From assembly GCF_001598435.1 (NCBI RefSeq), contig NZ_BCYY01000010.1, positions 62,001-126,000 of the forward strand: 64,000 nt of DNA. The letters run 5' to 3'. The notes under the pieces are model-generated. The model did not search any database and was not told the DNA's origin. It was given only the letters and a program-made list of their open reading frames with translations. Shown here piece by piece: positions 1 to 7,617 of this stretch. This DNA is from Sphingomonas pituitosa NBRC 102491 (GTDB lineage: Bacteria > Pseudomonadota > Alphaproteobacteria > Sphingomonadales > Sphingomonadaceae). Position 1 is the first letter of the stretch; every line of letters starts with the position of its first letter. The translations under genes and the position numbers were made by a program.

Positions 1-1
1 T

Positions 2-178
2 GAGATCAACGAACGAGATGCCTTTTCCGCGATCTTCGCAGTAGGCGGGGGTGTTCGATCCCTGAATCCGCGAGAGGTCAACAACCTTGAGGCAGCCGTA
101 GGAAACGCGCGAGATTTCGCTGAGGAGGTCATCCGCACCCTACGCCAGAACGCCGACGCTGCCAGAGAGGTCGCCTAA
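2..178 (+). CDS. parA: ParA-family partition ATPase, C-terminal fragment (runs off the left edge)
   Basis: The open frame enters at the left edge and stops at 176-178, giving 58 residues. The visible part (ERDAFSAIFAVGGGVRSL followed by LNPREVNNLEAAVGNARDF) lines up well with the last 50 residues of the complete ParA at 49141-49821 (ERGAFRGLFSMGGTL, then DVGSLESARENATAFADDV). ParA-type ATPases move plasmid copies apart together with a DNA-binding partner. The Walker motifs lie outside the window, so the call rests only on this C-terminal similarity. The stop codon overlaps the start of the next gene by one base, as expected for a parA/partner operon. It is a second ParA, distinct from the one near 49 kb. 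Confidence 0.72.
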   Translation, partial: EINERDAFSAIFAVGGGVRSLNPREVNNLEAAVGNARDFAEEVIRTLRQNADAAREVA

Positions 179-447
179 TGTCTGACCGTCGTAGCACCCT
201 CGACTTTGGAGCGTTGTCGGACTTCGCGCCTAAACCCCGCCAACCAGCACCTGAACATGAACAGGCGCAGGTGGCTGTGGACAGGCATTCTGGCTTTCCT
301 AGCCGAGAGCGTGCCGACGAGTCCCAAATCAACATTCGCGCTCCGGCGGATGTTCTGGACCGGTTCAAAGCCATGGCGAAGAAGGACCGGTACACCTACG
401 GCGCGTTTCTGGAGATCCTGATGGACCGCTTTGAAGCCGGTAAGTGA
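178..447 (+). CDS. small ribbon-helix-helix-like partner of ParA
   Basis: An 89-residue protein whose ATG overlaps the stop of the ParA fragment (TAATG). The N-terminal half (about residues 1-50) is polar and probably disordered. The C-terminal 40 residues have the strand-helix-helix look of the MetJ/Arc fold: INIRAPADVLDRFKAMAKK, then YGAFLEILMDRF. The same layout (polar N-terminus, short strand, two helices) occurs in the 112-residue gene 48806-49144, which is likewise coupled to a ParA. By analogy it should be the centromere-binding protein of the partition module and probably a repressor of its own operon. Function is inferred from position and fold pattern, not from a recognised family name. 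Confidence 0.62.
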   Translation: MSDRRSTLDFGALSDFAPKPRQPAPEHEQAQVAVDRHSGFPSRERADESQINIRAPADVLDRFKAMAKKDRYTYGAFLEILMDRFEAGK

Positions 448-746
448 GGCAGTCTGGCTGATTTAGCGGCTACGAAGCGTCCCGACATCTGACAGAGGGC
501 GGCAGCTGCGAGGCGCGACGCGCGACTTCCAAACGACGTCTCCTAGCGCATGAGCGGACAAGGGGGCCTTCTCAAAAACGAACGCTTGCTGACCCGGGGA
601 GGGGAGGGCGGTCTCGACGCGTGAGAAGCCCGCGGTACCGCCAGCGCCGGATTGTCGAAACCGCTCTCGATTTGGCGTTCTCAAAAAGTGCGTTCTACAC
701 AGAGTTGTGAGAAAGGATGCCAATGCTCATCGGGCAGCCGACGACC
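448..746. other. gene-free stretch with res-like TTCTCAAAA motifs
   Basis: No convincing gene lies here. It holds TTCTCAAAAACGAACG at 569-584, TTCTCAAAAAGTGCG at 678-692, and inverted partners TGAGAA near 624-629 and 709-714. The pairs TTCTCA(679-684)/TGAGAA(709-714) and TTCTCA(570-575)/TGAGAA(624-629) have the shape of resolvase subsites. Related motifs precede the resolvase at 6459 and surround the one at 50775. Assignment as a recombination site is inference. Confidence 0.35.
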
Positions 747-3700
747 CTAGCTTGGGCGGAAGGATCGGACGACGCTGGGCGATTGTCCGATCGTCTCGAG
801 CATGTAATCGCTGCTACGGGCTTTGCGACTTAGCTTGGGTGCAACGGAATTGGCCCGGGTAACGGCGAGTTCGAAGCCGGCTGCGTCGATCCAAGCTACA
901 GCCCCGTCCCGAATGATTGGGTGAACAGCATAGCGCCCTCGCTGGCCGTTGGTCCCGGTCAGCTCCGCGTTGAACCGGGCAGCGGCGCTCTGCTCTGTCG
1001 CGGCGCGGGCAAGTGTCGCCTGCCAATCAAGGAAGCGCTGCGGGTCGATATGGTCGTCAGGTTCCGGCGACGGATTCATGGAACGAAGCCATCGATCGAA
1101 TTCGGGCCTCCGGTTGGCCGCCTCCTCCCGAGTCTTTGCTAGTCCCTGCGAGAGAGAGAAGGCGACAAAGGGATCATGTGTGCCCCAACGCAGCAGTTCA
1201 CGCGCCCAGAAGCCAAACCATGGCAGGCCAGTCGTTTCCTTCCAGTCGCTCAAGGTGGGAGCGGTCAGTGCGTCCACTGACCCGCTCGACCAAGCCTGTG
1301 CCACAACCGCGCCAAGGGCCATCCCGAGCCGATACTCAAGATTGTCCGCTACGAAACGCTGCCAGGTACGTAACTGGTCAGGCGCCGGCTGGGCGACTTC
1401 AGGCTCGTTCATCCACCAGCCGAGAACATCGTTCCAGCGCTCGAGCAGGCGCTCGTCGGTGTCGGTGCGTCGTACGCGAAAGCCAAAACCCCGATCGCCT
1501 TCGAGCAACCCGCCGATCCGCTTAAACACGTCGAGGCGCTTCGCCGGGCTAAGGACGCCATAGTCGACCGCCCCCGCGATCTCAGCCTGGATCGCGGATG
1601 CGATCGCGGCGAACCGACGCCCAATCACGGGCGTAAAGCCAAACTGGTAAAGACGGGAGCGCTCTGCGCGATCAGGGTATAGGTGGGTCACGATCCCCGC
1701 GCCCCGTCGCACGAACGCCTGCTCGAGCCATGCTTCTTGTGCGGTCGCTGCAGCGCTGAAGGTCCGCTGCCACACGCTGACGAGATGGGCCTCAACGACT
1801 GCCCGAGGCATGTCGACGTCGCCGGACTGCTGAAATTGCTCGACTATGGCCAAGGCAAGACCGTCGAGTTCATCCATAGCGTCTGCAAGGCGTGCCAGTG
1901 GATCCGTCGCTCCCGTGCCAGCGGCTTCGCTTACCGCTACCGGAGCGGTTGCCTCGAGCCAGGTTAGGAAGTTTTCTGGAGAGACGCCGAGCACGCGATA
2001 GGCGCGATCCCAGATCATGTTCAGCAACATCACCAACGGAGACGGCACCTCGTCGGCGTCGCGCTCCTCGATCACGAGGGCGTCGCGCAACCGTTCGTAA
2101 TCGGCGGTCAGCTCAGCCTGCTGGCGACGTTGGGTCCGTTGTCCGGCAGCGGCAGTGGTGGATATCTGGCTTGGGAGCGCGACGAGCGTCAGCCCTTCGA
2201 TCCCTCTTGAGGCACCAGGGCGTCCCGCCCGTCCCGCCAAATTGCGAAACTCGGCCGTCGCAAGTGGCGCGATGATAGGCTGCTCGGCCACCGGATCCCA
2301 CGAACGTCGCTTTAGGGAGGTCAAGAAGATGAGATCGAAAGGGAGGTTGACGCCTTCGGTCAGCGTGGCAGTCGCTACCGTAATAGAGCAGATGCGTCGA
2401 TCGATCATCTCCACCATCAAACGGCGGAGCCGCTGTGGCATCTGGCCGTGGCTAGTAGCTATCCCCCTTTGCAGCAGGAACAGCTCGAAGCTGTCGCTTC
2501 CGCAATAATCGACGCACGCGGCGCATGCCTCATCGTACCGGGCCCGTTGTGGGCCTTCGGGTGGCTGAAATCGGAGGATCGCCTGCCAAGCGACAACTCC
2601 CAGCGCTTCCTTGTACCAGCGCATCGTCTGCTCGGGTTCCTGCGCAACCGAGATGAGAATGCGCTGATCTTCCTCGACCAGGTGCAGAGCGGTCCAAAGG
2701 ACGCTCAAGGTGTTGAAGCGATTCAAGCTATTGCGCCACGCTGATGGCAGCTGCGGCATAGGAGCAACGCGAAGGGGGAGATAAACCGGCTCATCTTGTC
2801 CGCGCAGATAAAGCGGACGACCGTTCATCAGGTCGAGCAGCACGCGGCCGGATCGATTTGGTGCGGTCTCAAGGACGCCGATCACCTGCCGAGTACTGCG
2901 GTACCGAACACCAACCGCCTGAGCGCCGGCTCGCCCTTCGATCCACCTGGCAACGGGTTGAGCAGCGCCACCGGCTACAGCTGTGAGAGCGATCCGAATA
3001 AGATCGGGCCGCATGGCGATGATCCGCGCCACCATTGCCTCAAGTCGGATCGATCGGTTGCTATGTTCGGCGAAGCTGAGGCGGGTCGTCTCGTCGGCGT
3101 CGGGGACGACCTGATGGGCTTCGTCGATGATCAGAAGTTTGAGGCGCGCTAGTAAGAGAGAGCCGAGATAGCGCATCAATGCCTCGGCCTTCTCGACGGT
3201 CGCGATCAGCACAACGGGTCGCTCTGTAGTCAGCCACGCATCGGTAACGCCCCAGTCCGCGCCACCGTACAGCCCGGTAATCAGGCATTCACGGCCGAGT
3301 TCGGATGTGAGTTTCGCCTCGACCTCGTTGGCGAGCGCTCGCGAGGGCACGATGTAAAGCGCGAGCGGACCGATCAGCGAAGGCTCTGCCCGCAGCAGCA
3401 GCTCTTTGACGATCGCTAGATTGGCAACTAGCGTCTTGCCAGAGCCCGTAGGCGTGCAGAGCGCGAAGGAGTCATCCTTCAGCAAACGCTCCAAGCCATG
3501 CATTTGCGAAGTCCACAATATGCCTCGCCCGCGACTAAACTGGTCACGCGCATAAGCGCTGAGCATACCTAGGCGTTCGGGACGCAAGGAGGCTAGGGCG
3601 CGGAGGGGATTGTAGATCGAAGAGGCAGCGTATCGATCAGCCACGTCGCGGATAAGCGAGAGGACAAGCGAAGCGTCGTCGCTGAAGGTGCGTGCCGCCA

Positions 3701-4385
3701 TCTCGTCAAGCGCATGCAGCTTGGCAAGCGCCCGCTCGAGACGGCCGTCGTCGCCACGTCGGAGGCAGTCGGCAACAAGCCCAACGCAACGGACGAGCTC
3801 GATTGTGAAATACCATGTGACCCGGTCGCCGTCTTCTTCCTCAGGCTCCGAGAGGGCAGAGGCGAGCAGTGTGCCTTGATCAGCGCCAGTCAAATGAGCG
3901 TGATCGTGCCAAAAGTCGGTAACCTGCGACATGACATCGTCGAAGTCTGCCCGCAGGAACGCCGCTAGGAGGCGTACGCCATTCTGATCTGAAGTAACCT
4001 GCGCGAGCAACCCGCTCGCCATCGCCGGCAGGCCGCCTAGCTGGTACGCGCCGGCCGCCAGCAGCTCAATCGGCACAATCGCTCGGAGCCCATCGTCAGC
4101 GCGTGCAAGCCATTCGAGCAGCTCCCCGGTACGGCGGTAGCAGTCGATCGCGCCAGGTGACGTCGGACCATCAAGGGTGCGGAAGATGTGTGCGGCATGC
4201 AGCAGGCGACGCGCATCGCTTAGTTGGCGATCCGACTCCTCTGTCATCCATTGGATCGTTGGGACCTGCCAGGTCGCTTGAAGGCATCGTACGAAGGCAC
4301 GTGCCTGAGGCCGGGACAGCTCGTTCTCAATTGCGAGGCGGTCGCGAACCTGCTCAGCTACCTCACGGCGATCTTCATTCGCCAT
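747..4385 (-). CDS. hamB: Ski2-like SF2 helicase of a probable Hachiman-type defence pair
   Basis: A 1212-residue helicase. The first 290 residues are helical with no recognised motif. Walker A CTPTGSGKT sits at about 310-318, the DEAH box (IIDEAHQVV) at about 420-428, and the second RecA lobe carries ATATLTEGVNLP and the motif VI-like NLAGRAGRPG typical of Ski2-like enzymes. A further 400 residues follow with no named domain. It starts 3 bp after the stop of the nuclease-like gene 4389-5342 on the same strand, so the two are one operon. In Hachiman systems HamB is a Ski2-like helicase that senses or unwinds DNA and controls the nuclease HamA; size, helicase class and gene order fit. It could instead belong to another helicase/nuclease family such as AbpAB-like pairs. 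Specific naming is inference. Confidence 0.62.
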   Translation of the reverse strand: MANEDRREVAEQVRDRLAIENELSRPQARAFVRCLQATWQVPTIQWMTEESDRQLSDARRLLHAAHIFRTLDGPTSPGAIDCYRRTGELLEWLARADDGLRAIVPIELLAAGAYQLGGLPAMASGLLAQVTSDQNGVRLLAAFLRADFDDVMSQVTDFWHDHAHLTGADQGTLLASALSEPEEEDGDRVTWYFTIELVRCVGLVADCLRRGDDGRLERALAKLHALDEMAARTFSDDASLVLSLIRDVADRYAASSIYNPLRALASLRPERLGMLSAYARDQFSRGRGILWTSQMHGLERLLKDDSFALCTPTGSGKTLVANLAIVKELLLRAEPSLIGPLALYIVPSRALANEVEAKLTSELGRECLITGLYGGADWGVTDAWLTTERPVVLIATVEKAEALMRYLGSLLLARLKLLIIDEAHQVVPDADETTRLSFAEHSNRSIRLEAMVARIIAMRPDLIRIALTAVAGGAAQPVARWIEGRAGAQAVGVRYRSTRQVIGVLETAPNRSGRVLLDLMNGRPLYLRGQDEPVYLPLRVAPMPQLPSAWRNSLNRFNTLSVLWTALHLVEEDQRILISVAQEPEQTMRWYKEALGVVAWQAILRFQPPEGPQRARYDEACAACVDYCGSDSFELFLLQRGIATSHGQMPQRLRRLMVEMIDRRICSITVATATLTEGVNLPFDLIFLTSLKRRSWDPVAEQPIIAPLATAEFRNLAGRAGRPGASRGIEGLTLVALPSQISTTAAAGQRTQRRQQAELTADYERLRDALVIEERDADEVPSPLVMLLNMIWDRAYRVLGVSPENFLTWLEATAPVAVSEAAGTGATDPLARLADAMDELDGLALAIVEQFQQSGDVDMPRAVVEAHLVSVWQRTFSAAATAQEAWLEQAFVRRGAGIVTHLYPDRAERSRLYQFGFTPVIGRRFAAIASAIQAEIAGAVDYGVLSPAKRLDVFKRIGGLLEGDRGFGFRVRRTDTDERLLERWNDVLGWWMNEPEVAQPAPDQLRTWQRFVADNLEYRLGMALGAVVAQAWSSGSVDALTAPTLSDWKETTGLPWFGFWARELLRWGTHDPFVAFSLSQGLAKTREEAANRRPEFDRWLRSMNPSPEPDDHIDPQRFLDWQATLARAATEQSAAARFNAELTGTNGQRGRYAVHPIIRDGAVAWIDAAGFELAVTRANSVAPKLSRKARSSDYMLETIGQSPSVVRSFRPS

Positions 4386-4388
4386 CGC

Positions 4389-5342
4389 TTAGGCCTTCCA
4401 AAGTGAGGAGTAGAGCCCGTCGATCAGGGCCTCGCCGCCATCGAGAATGAGCTCAACAACCTGCAGGTCATGCGCAGACTTATATTCGCTAGGCGCCTGC
4501 TCCCAGGGCACCAGCACACTGAGCTTCTTGCGTGTCTTGGCGCCGTTGCCGGCGATGAGGACGAGGTTGGTGCGCGCGAGCGTAGGCGTTGCGGCGGTGA
4601 TCGCCGCGTCCATCGACGCAATCGCGTTCGCATGGTTGACCGGGTCACGTAGCTCAAGAAGGCGCTGTAGCTGTCGGAGGCCCTTGGGCACGACGCTGTC
4701 GCGGTTGACCTCAAACCAGATGCCCTTTCCGTTGTGAATCTTCTTGCCTGACGTAGGGCAAGTGACGTCCTTGTCGCCGTGAAGTAGCGCTGCGACGGCC
4801 GAGTCCGTCAACGACGTCCGCCATTTCGCTTCGCCGACAATCACGCGCACCACGCGTCCGCTTGCATCAAGTCGGATGCCAACGAAGTCAGACCCGAACC
4901 GACCGAACACTTGCCGCTTGCGCGTCGGGTCGTAGCGGAGGTCCCACAAGTAGCTTTCGACATCTGAGTGGAAGCGAAAGAGGAAAATTGGGACCGACCA
5001 AGGATGTTCGCCCACGAGCTCATCGGCATACGCTTGGGTGACGAGCCCAGCGATTACTTCGCCAAAGAGGCCGCGGCGGGCTACCGAGGGGAGGCAATCA
5101 GGATAGCAGGCGTGTTCCCCGGGTGCGCCGGCGTCTGGATGAAGGTCAATCCCAACCTGGTTATGAAAATGCTCACGCGCGTCGAGATGTGCGGATTCGA
5201 AATAAGGGCGCAGCGCATCGATCAGCGACTGGTCGATCGGTTGAACCTGCTCAAGAAGCAGATGCCCATAGCGATCCTCGACCGTGCCATGGGCATCAAG
5301 CCATGCCTGAAGGGCGGAGGTAGGGGGCGGTTCAGTATGCAC
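4389..5342 (-). CDS. hamA: HamA/DUF1837-like PD-(D/E)XK nuclease, partner of the helicase
   Basis: A 317-residue protein encoded directly before the helicase (3-bp gap). The core shows a nuclease-like order of residues: GEVIAGL with Glu95, then GSDFVGIRLD with Asp152, then VIVGEAKWR with Glu171-x-Lys173, the E-D-ExK pattern of PD-(D/E)XK enzymes and of the DUF1837 family that defines HamA. HamA proteins are about this length and are encoded upstream of hamB. The expected role is an effector that degrades DNA once the helicase detects phage, acting in the cytoplasm. No other domain or membrane segment is visible. The VapBC pair and a resolvase upstream fit a defence island. The ExK motif is seen; the Hachiman label is inference. 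Confidence 0.58.
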   Translation of the reverse strand: MHTEPPPTSALQAWLDAHGTVEDRYGHLLLEQVQPIDQSLIDALRPYFESAHLDAREHFHNQVGIDLHPDAGAPGEHACYPDCLPSVARRGLFGEVIAGLVTQAYADELVGEHPWSVPIFLFRFHSDVESYLWDLRYDPTRKRQVFGRFGSDFVGIRLDASGRVVRVIVGEAKWRTSLTDSAVAALLHGDKDVTCPTSGKKIHNGKGIWFEVNRDSVVPKGLRQLQRLLELRDPVNHANAIASMDAAITAATPTLARTNLVLIAGNGAKTRKKLSVLVPWEQAPSEYKSAHDLQVVELILDGGEALIDGLYSSLWKA

Positions 5343-5441
5343 GTCTATAGCCTAGCGGATCATCACGATCTTTGTAGCGCCCGCATCGGCACCGGTGCCA
5401 GTAGACTCACCGGCGCTATGCAAAAGCGCCGATGAATTTGA

Positions 5442-5828
5442 CTATCGTATATGCTCAAGCTTGAGGTTGTCGACCTTCACGTTCTTCCACTCACGATCAG
5501 CTGTCAGGGCAGGCACGCCAAGCTGCGCAGCAAGTGCAAGACACGATCGATCACCTAACCCACGGCCATATTGGCGCGTCTGAGAATGCAGAGCAGCAGC
5601 GGCGTAGGCCGCTTCGGTATCGTGGGCGCGCACGTCCAGGCGAAGCTCGTCAAGCAGCTCGCGGGTAGTCGCCTCATCGAGGCCGCTGAGCAGCAGCTCC
5701 TTAATGACCTCCTGGAGGTTGACCGCCGAGATTGCGGCACGGCCGATATGCGGAGCGACCATGTCGGCACCGGCTTCATCGCGAACTAGGGCCAGCACTG
5801 CGGATGCATCGAGCACAGCGGAGGTCAT
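5442..5828 (-). CDS. vapC: VapC-type PIN-domain toxin
   Basis: A 128-residue PIN-domain protein. It shows the N-terminal Asp (VLDASAVLAL, Asp8), the middle acidic residue (VNLQEVIKEL) and the C-terminal acidic cluster (GLGDRSCLALAAQLGVPALTADREW), which together build the Mg-dependent RNase site of VapC toxins. VapC enzymes cleave tRNA or rRNA and stop growth unless bound by antitoxin. Its start overlaps the stop of the AbrB-type antitoxin gene by 4 bp (5825-5828), the standard coupling of vapBC. It sits between the defence pair and the resolvase and may stabilise this region. Confidence 0.9.
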   Translation of the reverse strand: MTSAVLDASAVLALVRDEAGADMVAPHIGRAAISAVNLQEVIKELLLSGLDEATTRELLDELRLDVRAHDTEAAYAAAALHSQTRQYGRGLGDRSCLALAAQLGVPALTADREWKNVKVDNLKLEHIR

Positions 5829-6118
5829 TGTACGTGTCGTTCCTGTTCGCCGGCGGCCGCATCGCCGAGATCAGCTGCAGCTTCTGCCTTCCGGTCGCTA
5901 AGGAAGTCGTCGGTCGTACGCAGATGCTTGGCATGTTCGCGATAGAGCGCTTTCGCGCGTGATACACCATGACCGATCGGTGTCAGGCGGACTTGATCGT
6001 CTTCAATCGTAAGGATGACTTTTGCGTCGCCGTGCAACCCCATCGCCTTCCGAACTGATGCAGGAAGGATCATGCGACCATTTCCAGCCACCTTAACATC
6101 TATGCTTCGTGACGCCAC
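5825..6118 (-). CDS. vapB: VapB-type AbrB/SpoVT antitoxin
   Basis: A 97-residue protein with an N-terminal swapped-hairpin AbrB domain (KVAGNGRMILPASVRKAMGL, about residues 9-28, then AKVILTIEDDQVRL) and an acidic, flexible C-terminus (about 55-97) that would wrap the toxin. It is first in a two-gene operon with the PIN toxin and overlaps it by 4 bp. Antitoxins of this class bind DNA and repress their own promoter; a perfect inverted repeat at 6152-6173, 34-55 bp before the start, is the obvious operator candidate. Confidence 0.88.
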   Translation of the reverse strand: MASRSIDVKVAGNGRMILPASVRKAMGLHGDAKVILTIEDDQVRLTPIGHGVSRAKALYREHAKHLRTTDDFLSDRKAEAAADLGDAAAGEQERHVQ

Positions 6119-6151
6119 TGTCCTATCCTTCCGATGCCCTTCCGACCTTTA

Positions 6152-6173
6152 TGCCATTTGGCGGCAAATGGCA
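6152..6173. promoter_or_regulatory. perfect inverted repeat upstream of vapB, likely VapB operator
   Basis: TGCCATTTG at 6152-6160 and CAAATGGCA at 6165-6173 form a perfect 9-bp inverted repeat with a 4-bp centre. It lies 34-55 bp before the vapB start codon, where an operator overlapping the promoter is expected. No other gene is near enough to claim it. Confidence 0.5.
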
Positions 6174-6359
6174 CAAGACCGGCGTACGTCACGAGCGCTG
6201 GTGGCACGGCACATAGTCGTCCATCTGGGTATACCCTGACTGACAACGCCGTTTTTGGCAGCTTAGTACGACTAGTGAACATGTCACATTGGTACCACCC
6301 AGATGTGACGGTCACCGGGAGTCACTGGCTCTCACAAACGATCGATTATGAAGCGCGAC

Positions 6360-6455
6360 CATGTGAGAACGTGTAGCAGGCGCGTGGCGCGTATCAAAAC
6401 ACTTTCTCGATTGGGGTGGCTCGTGATAGGCGTGGAAGGTGAGTTTTGAGAACGG
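6360..6455. repeat. res-like motif cluster before the resolvase
   Basis: Between 6360 and 6455 there are TGTGAGAACGTG, TTTCTCGATTGG and TTTTGAGAACGG, all variants of the TTCTCAAAA/TTTTGAGAA motif found at 569-714. They end just before the resolvase start codon at 6459, the usual place for a res site. Assignment as res is inference from position and motif repetition. Confidence 0.38.
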
Positions 6456-6458
6456 TTC

Positions 6459-7049
6459 ATGCTGATCGGTTACGCGCGGGTGTCGACGCCCGAACAGGAT
6501 TTGACGCCTCAGCTCGACGCGCTGCGCGAGGTGGGCTGCGAGCGGTCCTTCACCGACAAGGCGAGCGGCGCCAAGGCGAACCGCGCCGGCCTGGCTGAAG
6601 CTCTGTCGCACGCTCGCGCCGGTGACGTGCTGGTGATCTGGAAGCTGGATCGGCTCGGCCGGACGTCCAAAGGCCTGATCGATCTCGCGACCGAGCTGGA
6701 AGCCCGCAACATCGGCCTGCGCTCGATAACTGACGGGATCGACACATCGGGGACCGCGGGCAAGTTCGTCTTCCGCATCCTCGCTGCGCTGGCGGAAATG
6801 GAACGCGATCTCATTCGCGAGCGCACGACTGCCGCCCTAATGGTGGCGAAGCGCGAGGGCAGGGTAGGCGGCCGAAAGACGGTAATGACGCCCAAGCGGA
6901 TCGAGGCGGCCCGCAAGCTGCTCGCGGGCGGTATGACGGTCCGCGAAGTGGCGCCGGCGATCGGCGTTTCAGTCCCCACACTCTATCGGCACTTTCCGGC
7001 GCCGGTGCAGGATGCGATCAGCGCGGAAGGGGAAGGAGCGTCCGCTTGA
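6459..7049 (+). CDS. serine recombinase (resolvase/invertase family)
   Basis: A 196-residue serine recombinase. The catalytic region starts with LIGYARVSTPEQDLTPQLDAL (Ser9), followed by FTDKASGAKANRAGL, WKLDRLGRTSKGLIDL with the conserved Arg residues, and AEMERDLIRERT on the E helix. The C-terminal 45 residues form a helix-turn-helix DNA-binding domain (MTVREVAPAIGVSVPTLYRH). Length matches TnpR-type resolvases. No Tn3 transposase lies beside it, so it is an orphan, perhaps resolving plasmid multimers or left from a transposon. It clearly resembles the resolvase at 50775-51353. Confidence 0.93.
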   Translation: MLIGYARVSTPEQDLTPQLDALREVGCERSFTDKASGAKANRAGLAEALSHARAGDVLVIWKLDRLGRTSKGLIDLATELEARNIGLRSITDGIDTSGTAGKFVFRILAALAEMERDLIRERTTAALMVAKREGRVGGRKTVMTPKRIEAARKLLAGGMTVREVAPAIGVSVPTLYRHFPAPVQDAISAEGEGASA

Positions 7050-7133
7050 ACGTCTGGCCCTTTCCTTGAAGCGCCAATCGAATGTCTCCGCTTCGGACGC
7101 GACATCTAATGCGTCGAACCGATCACATGCCCT

Positions 7134-7148
7134 GTTCCCATTTCGTTC
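7134..7148. promoter_or_regulatory. LexA (SOS) box of the alphaproteobacterial type
   Basis: GTTC at 7134-7137 and GTTC at 7145-7148 are separated by exactly 7 bases, the GTTC-N7-GTTC operator bound by alphaproteobacterial LexA. It lies 35 bp before the umuD start, so SOS induction of umuDC is expected. Confidence 0.7.
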
Positions 7149-7182
7149 TCTCGCGAGTTACAAGGGAGCGAAGGGAATCAAC

Positions 7183-7614
7183 ATGCTGCCTCTGATGCAG
7201 CCGGTCCCGGTCGCCGAGGTGCCACGGGGAACTGTCCTTCGCATCGTCGGCGCGGCCGGCGCCGGCTTTCCAAGCCCGGCCCAAGATTGGGAAGACGACG
7301 CGATCAGCCTGATCGAGCTGCTGCGTCTCGATCGAGCCGCGTCGTTCGTGTTTCGGATCAGCGGCAACAGCATGATCGAAGCGGGCATCTACGACAACGA
7401 CGTGGTGGTGGTCGATCGCGACACGCGCCCTGCAGAAGGGCATATCGTGATCGCGATCGTCGATGGCGGCTTCGTCTGCCGCCAGCTCGTCCGGCGCCGG
7501 GGCGCCGCCTTCCTCGAAGCGCGCAATAGCCAGCAATGCTACGAAGCCACCTCCGCCGATGGCGTCGAGATTTGGGGCGTCGTTCGGACCGGCGTGCGCG
7601 ATTATCGGCGCTAG
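7183..7614 (+). CDS. umuD: UmuD-like S24 peptidase with arginine in place of the catalytic lysine
   Basis: A 143-residue protein chosen to start at ATG 7183 after a strong purine-rich ribosome site (AAGGGAGCGAAGGG). The cleavage region AGAGFPSPAQDW matches UmuD, with an Ala-Gly bond at the expected place. The catalytic serine is in SGNSMIEAGIYDND. Counting 37 residues on, where E. coli UmuD has Lys97 (GEFTVKKL), this protein reads GGFVCRQL: arginine (codon CGC) sits at the general-base position. If real, self-cleavage would be slowed or lost. It is followed 3 bp later by umuC and preceded by an SOS box, so it belongs to an error-prone polymerase V operon. A longer upstream reading frame exists but has no similarity. 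Confidence 0.88.
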   Translation: MLPLMQPVPVAEVPRGTVLRIVGAAGAGFPSPAQDWEDDAISLIELLRLDRAASFVFRISGNSMIEAGIYDNDVVVVDRDTRPAEGHIVIAIVDGGFVCRQLVRRRGAAFLEARNSQQCYEATSADGVEIWGVVRTGVRDYRR

Positions 7615-7617
7615 GCG

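Noticed and set aside
6134..6376. 80-residue plus-strand frame between vapB and the resolvase
   Set aside because: It overlaps the vapB operator and res-like motifs, has no ribosome site and no recognisable pattern.
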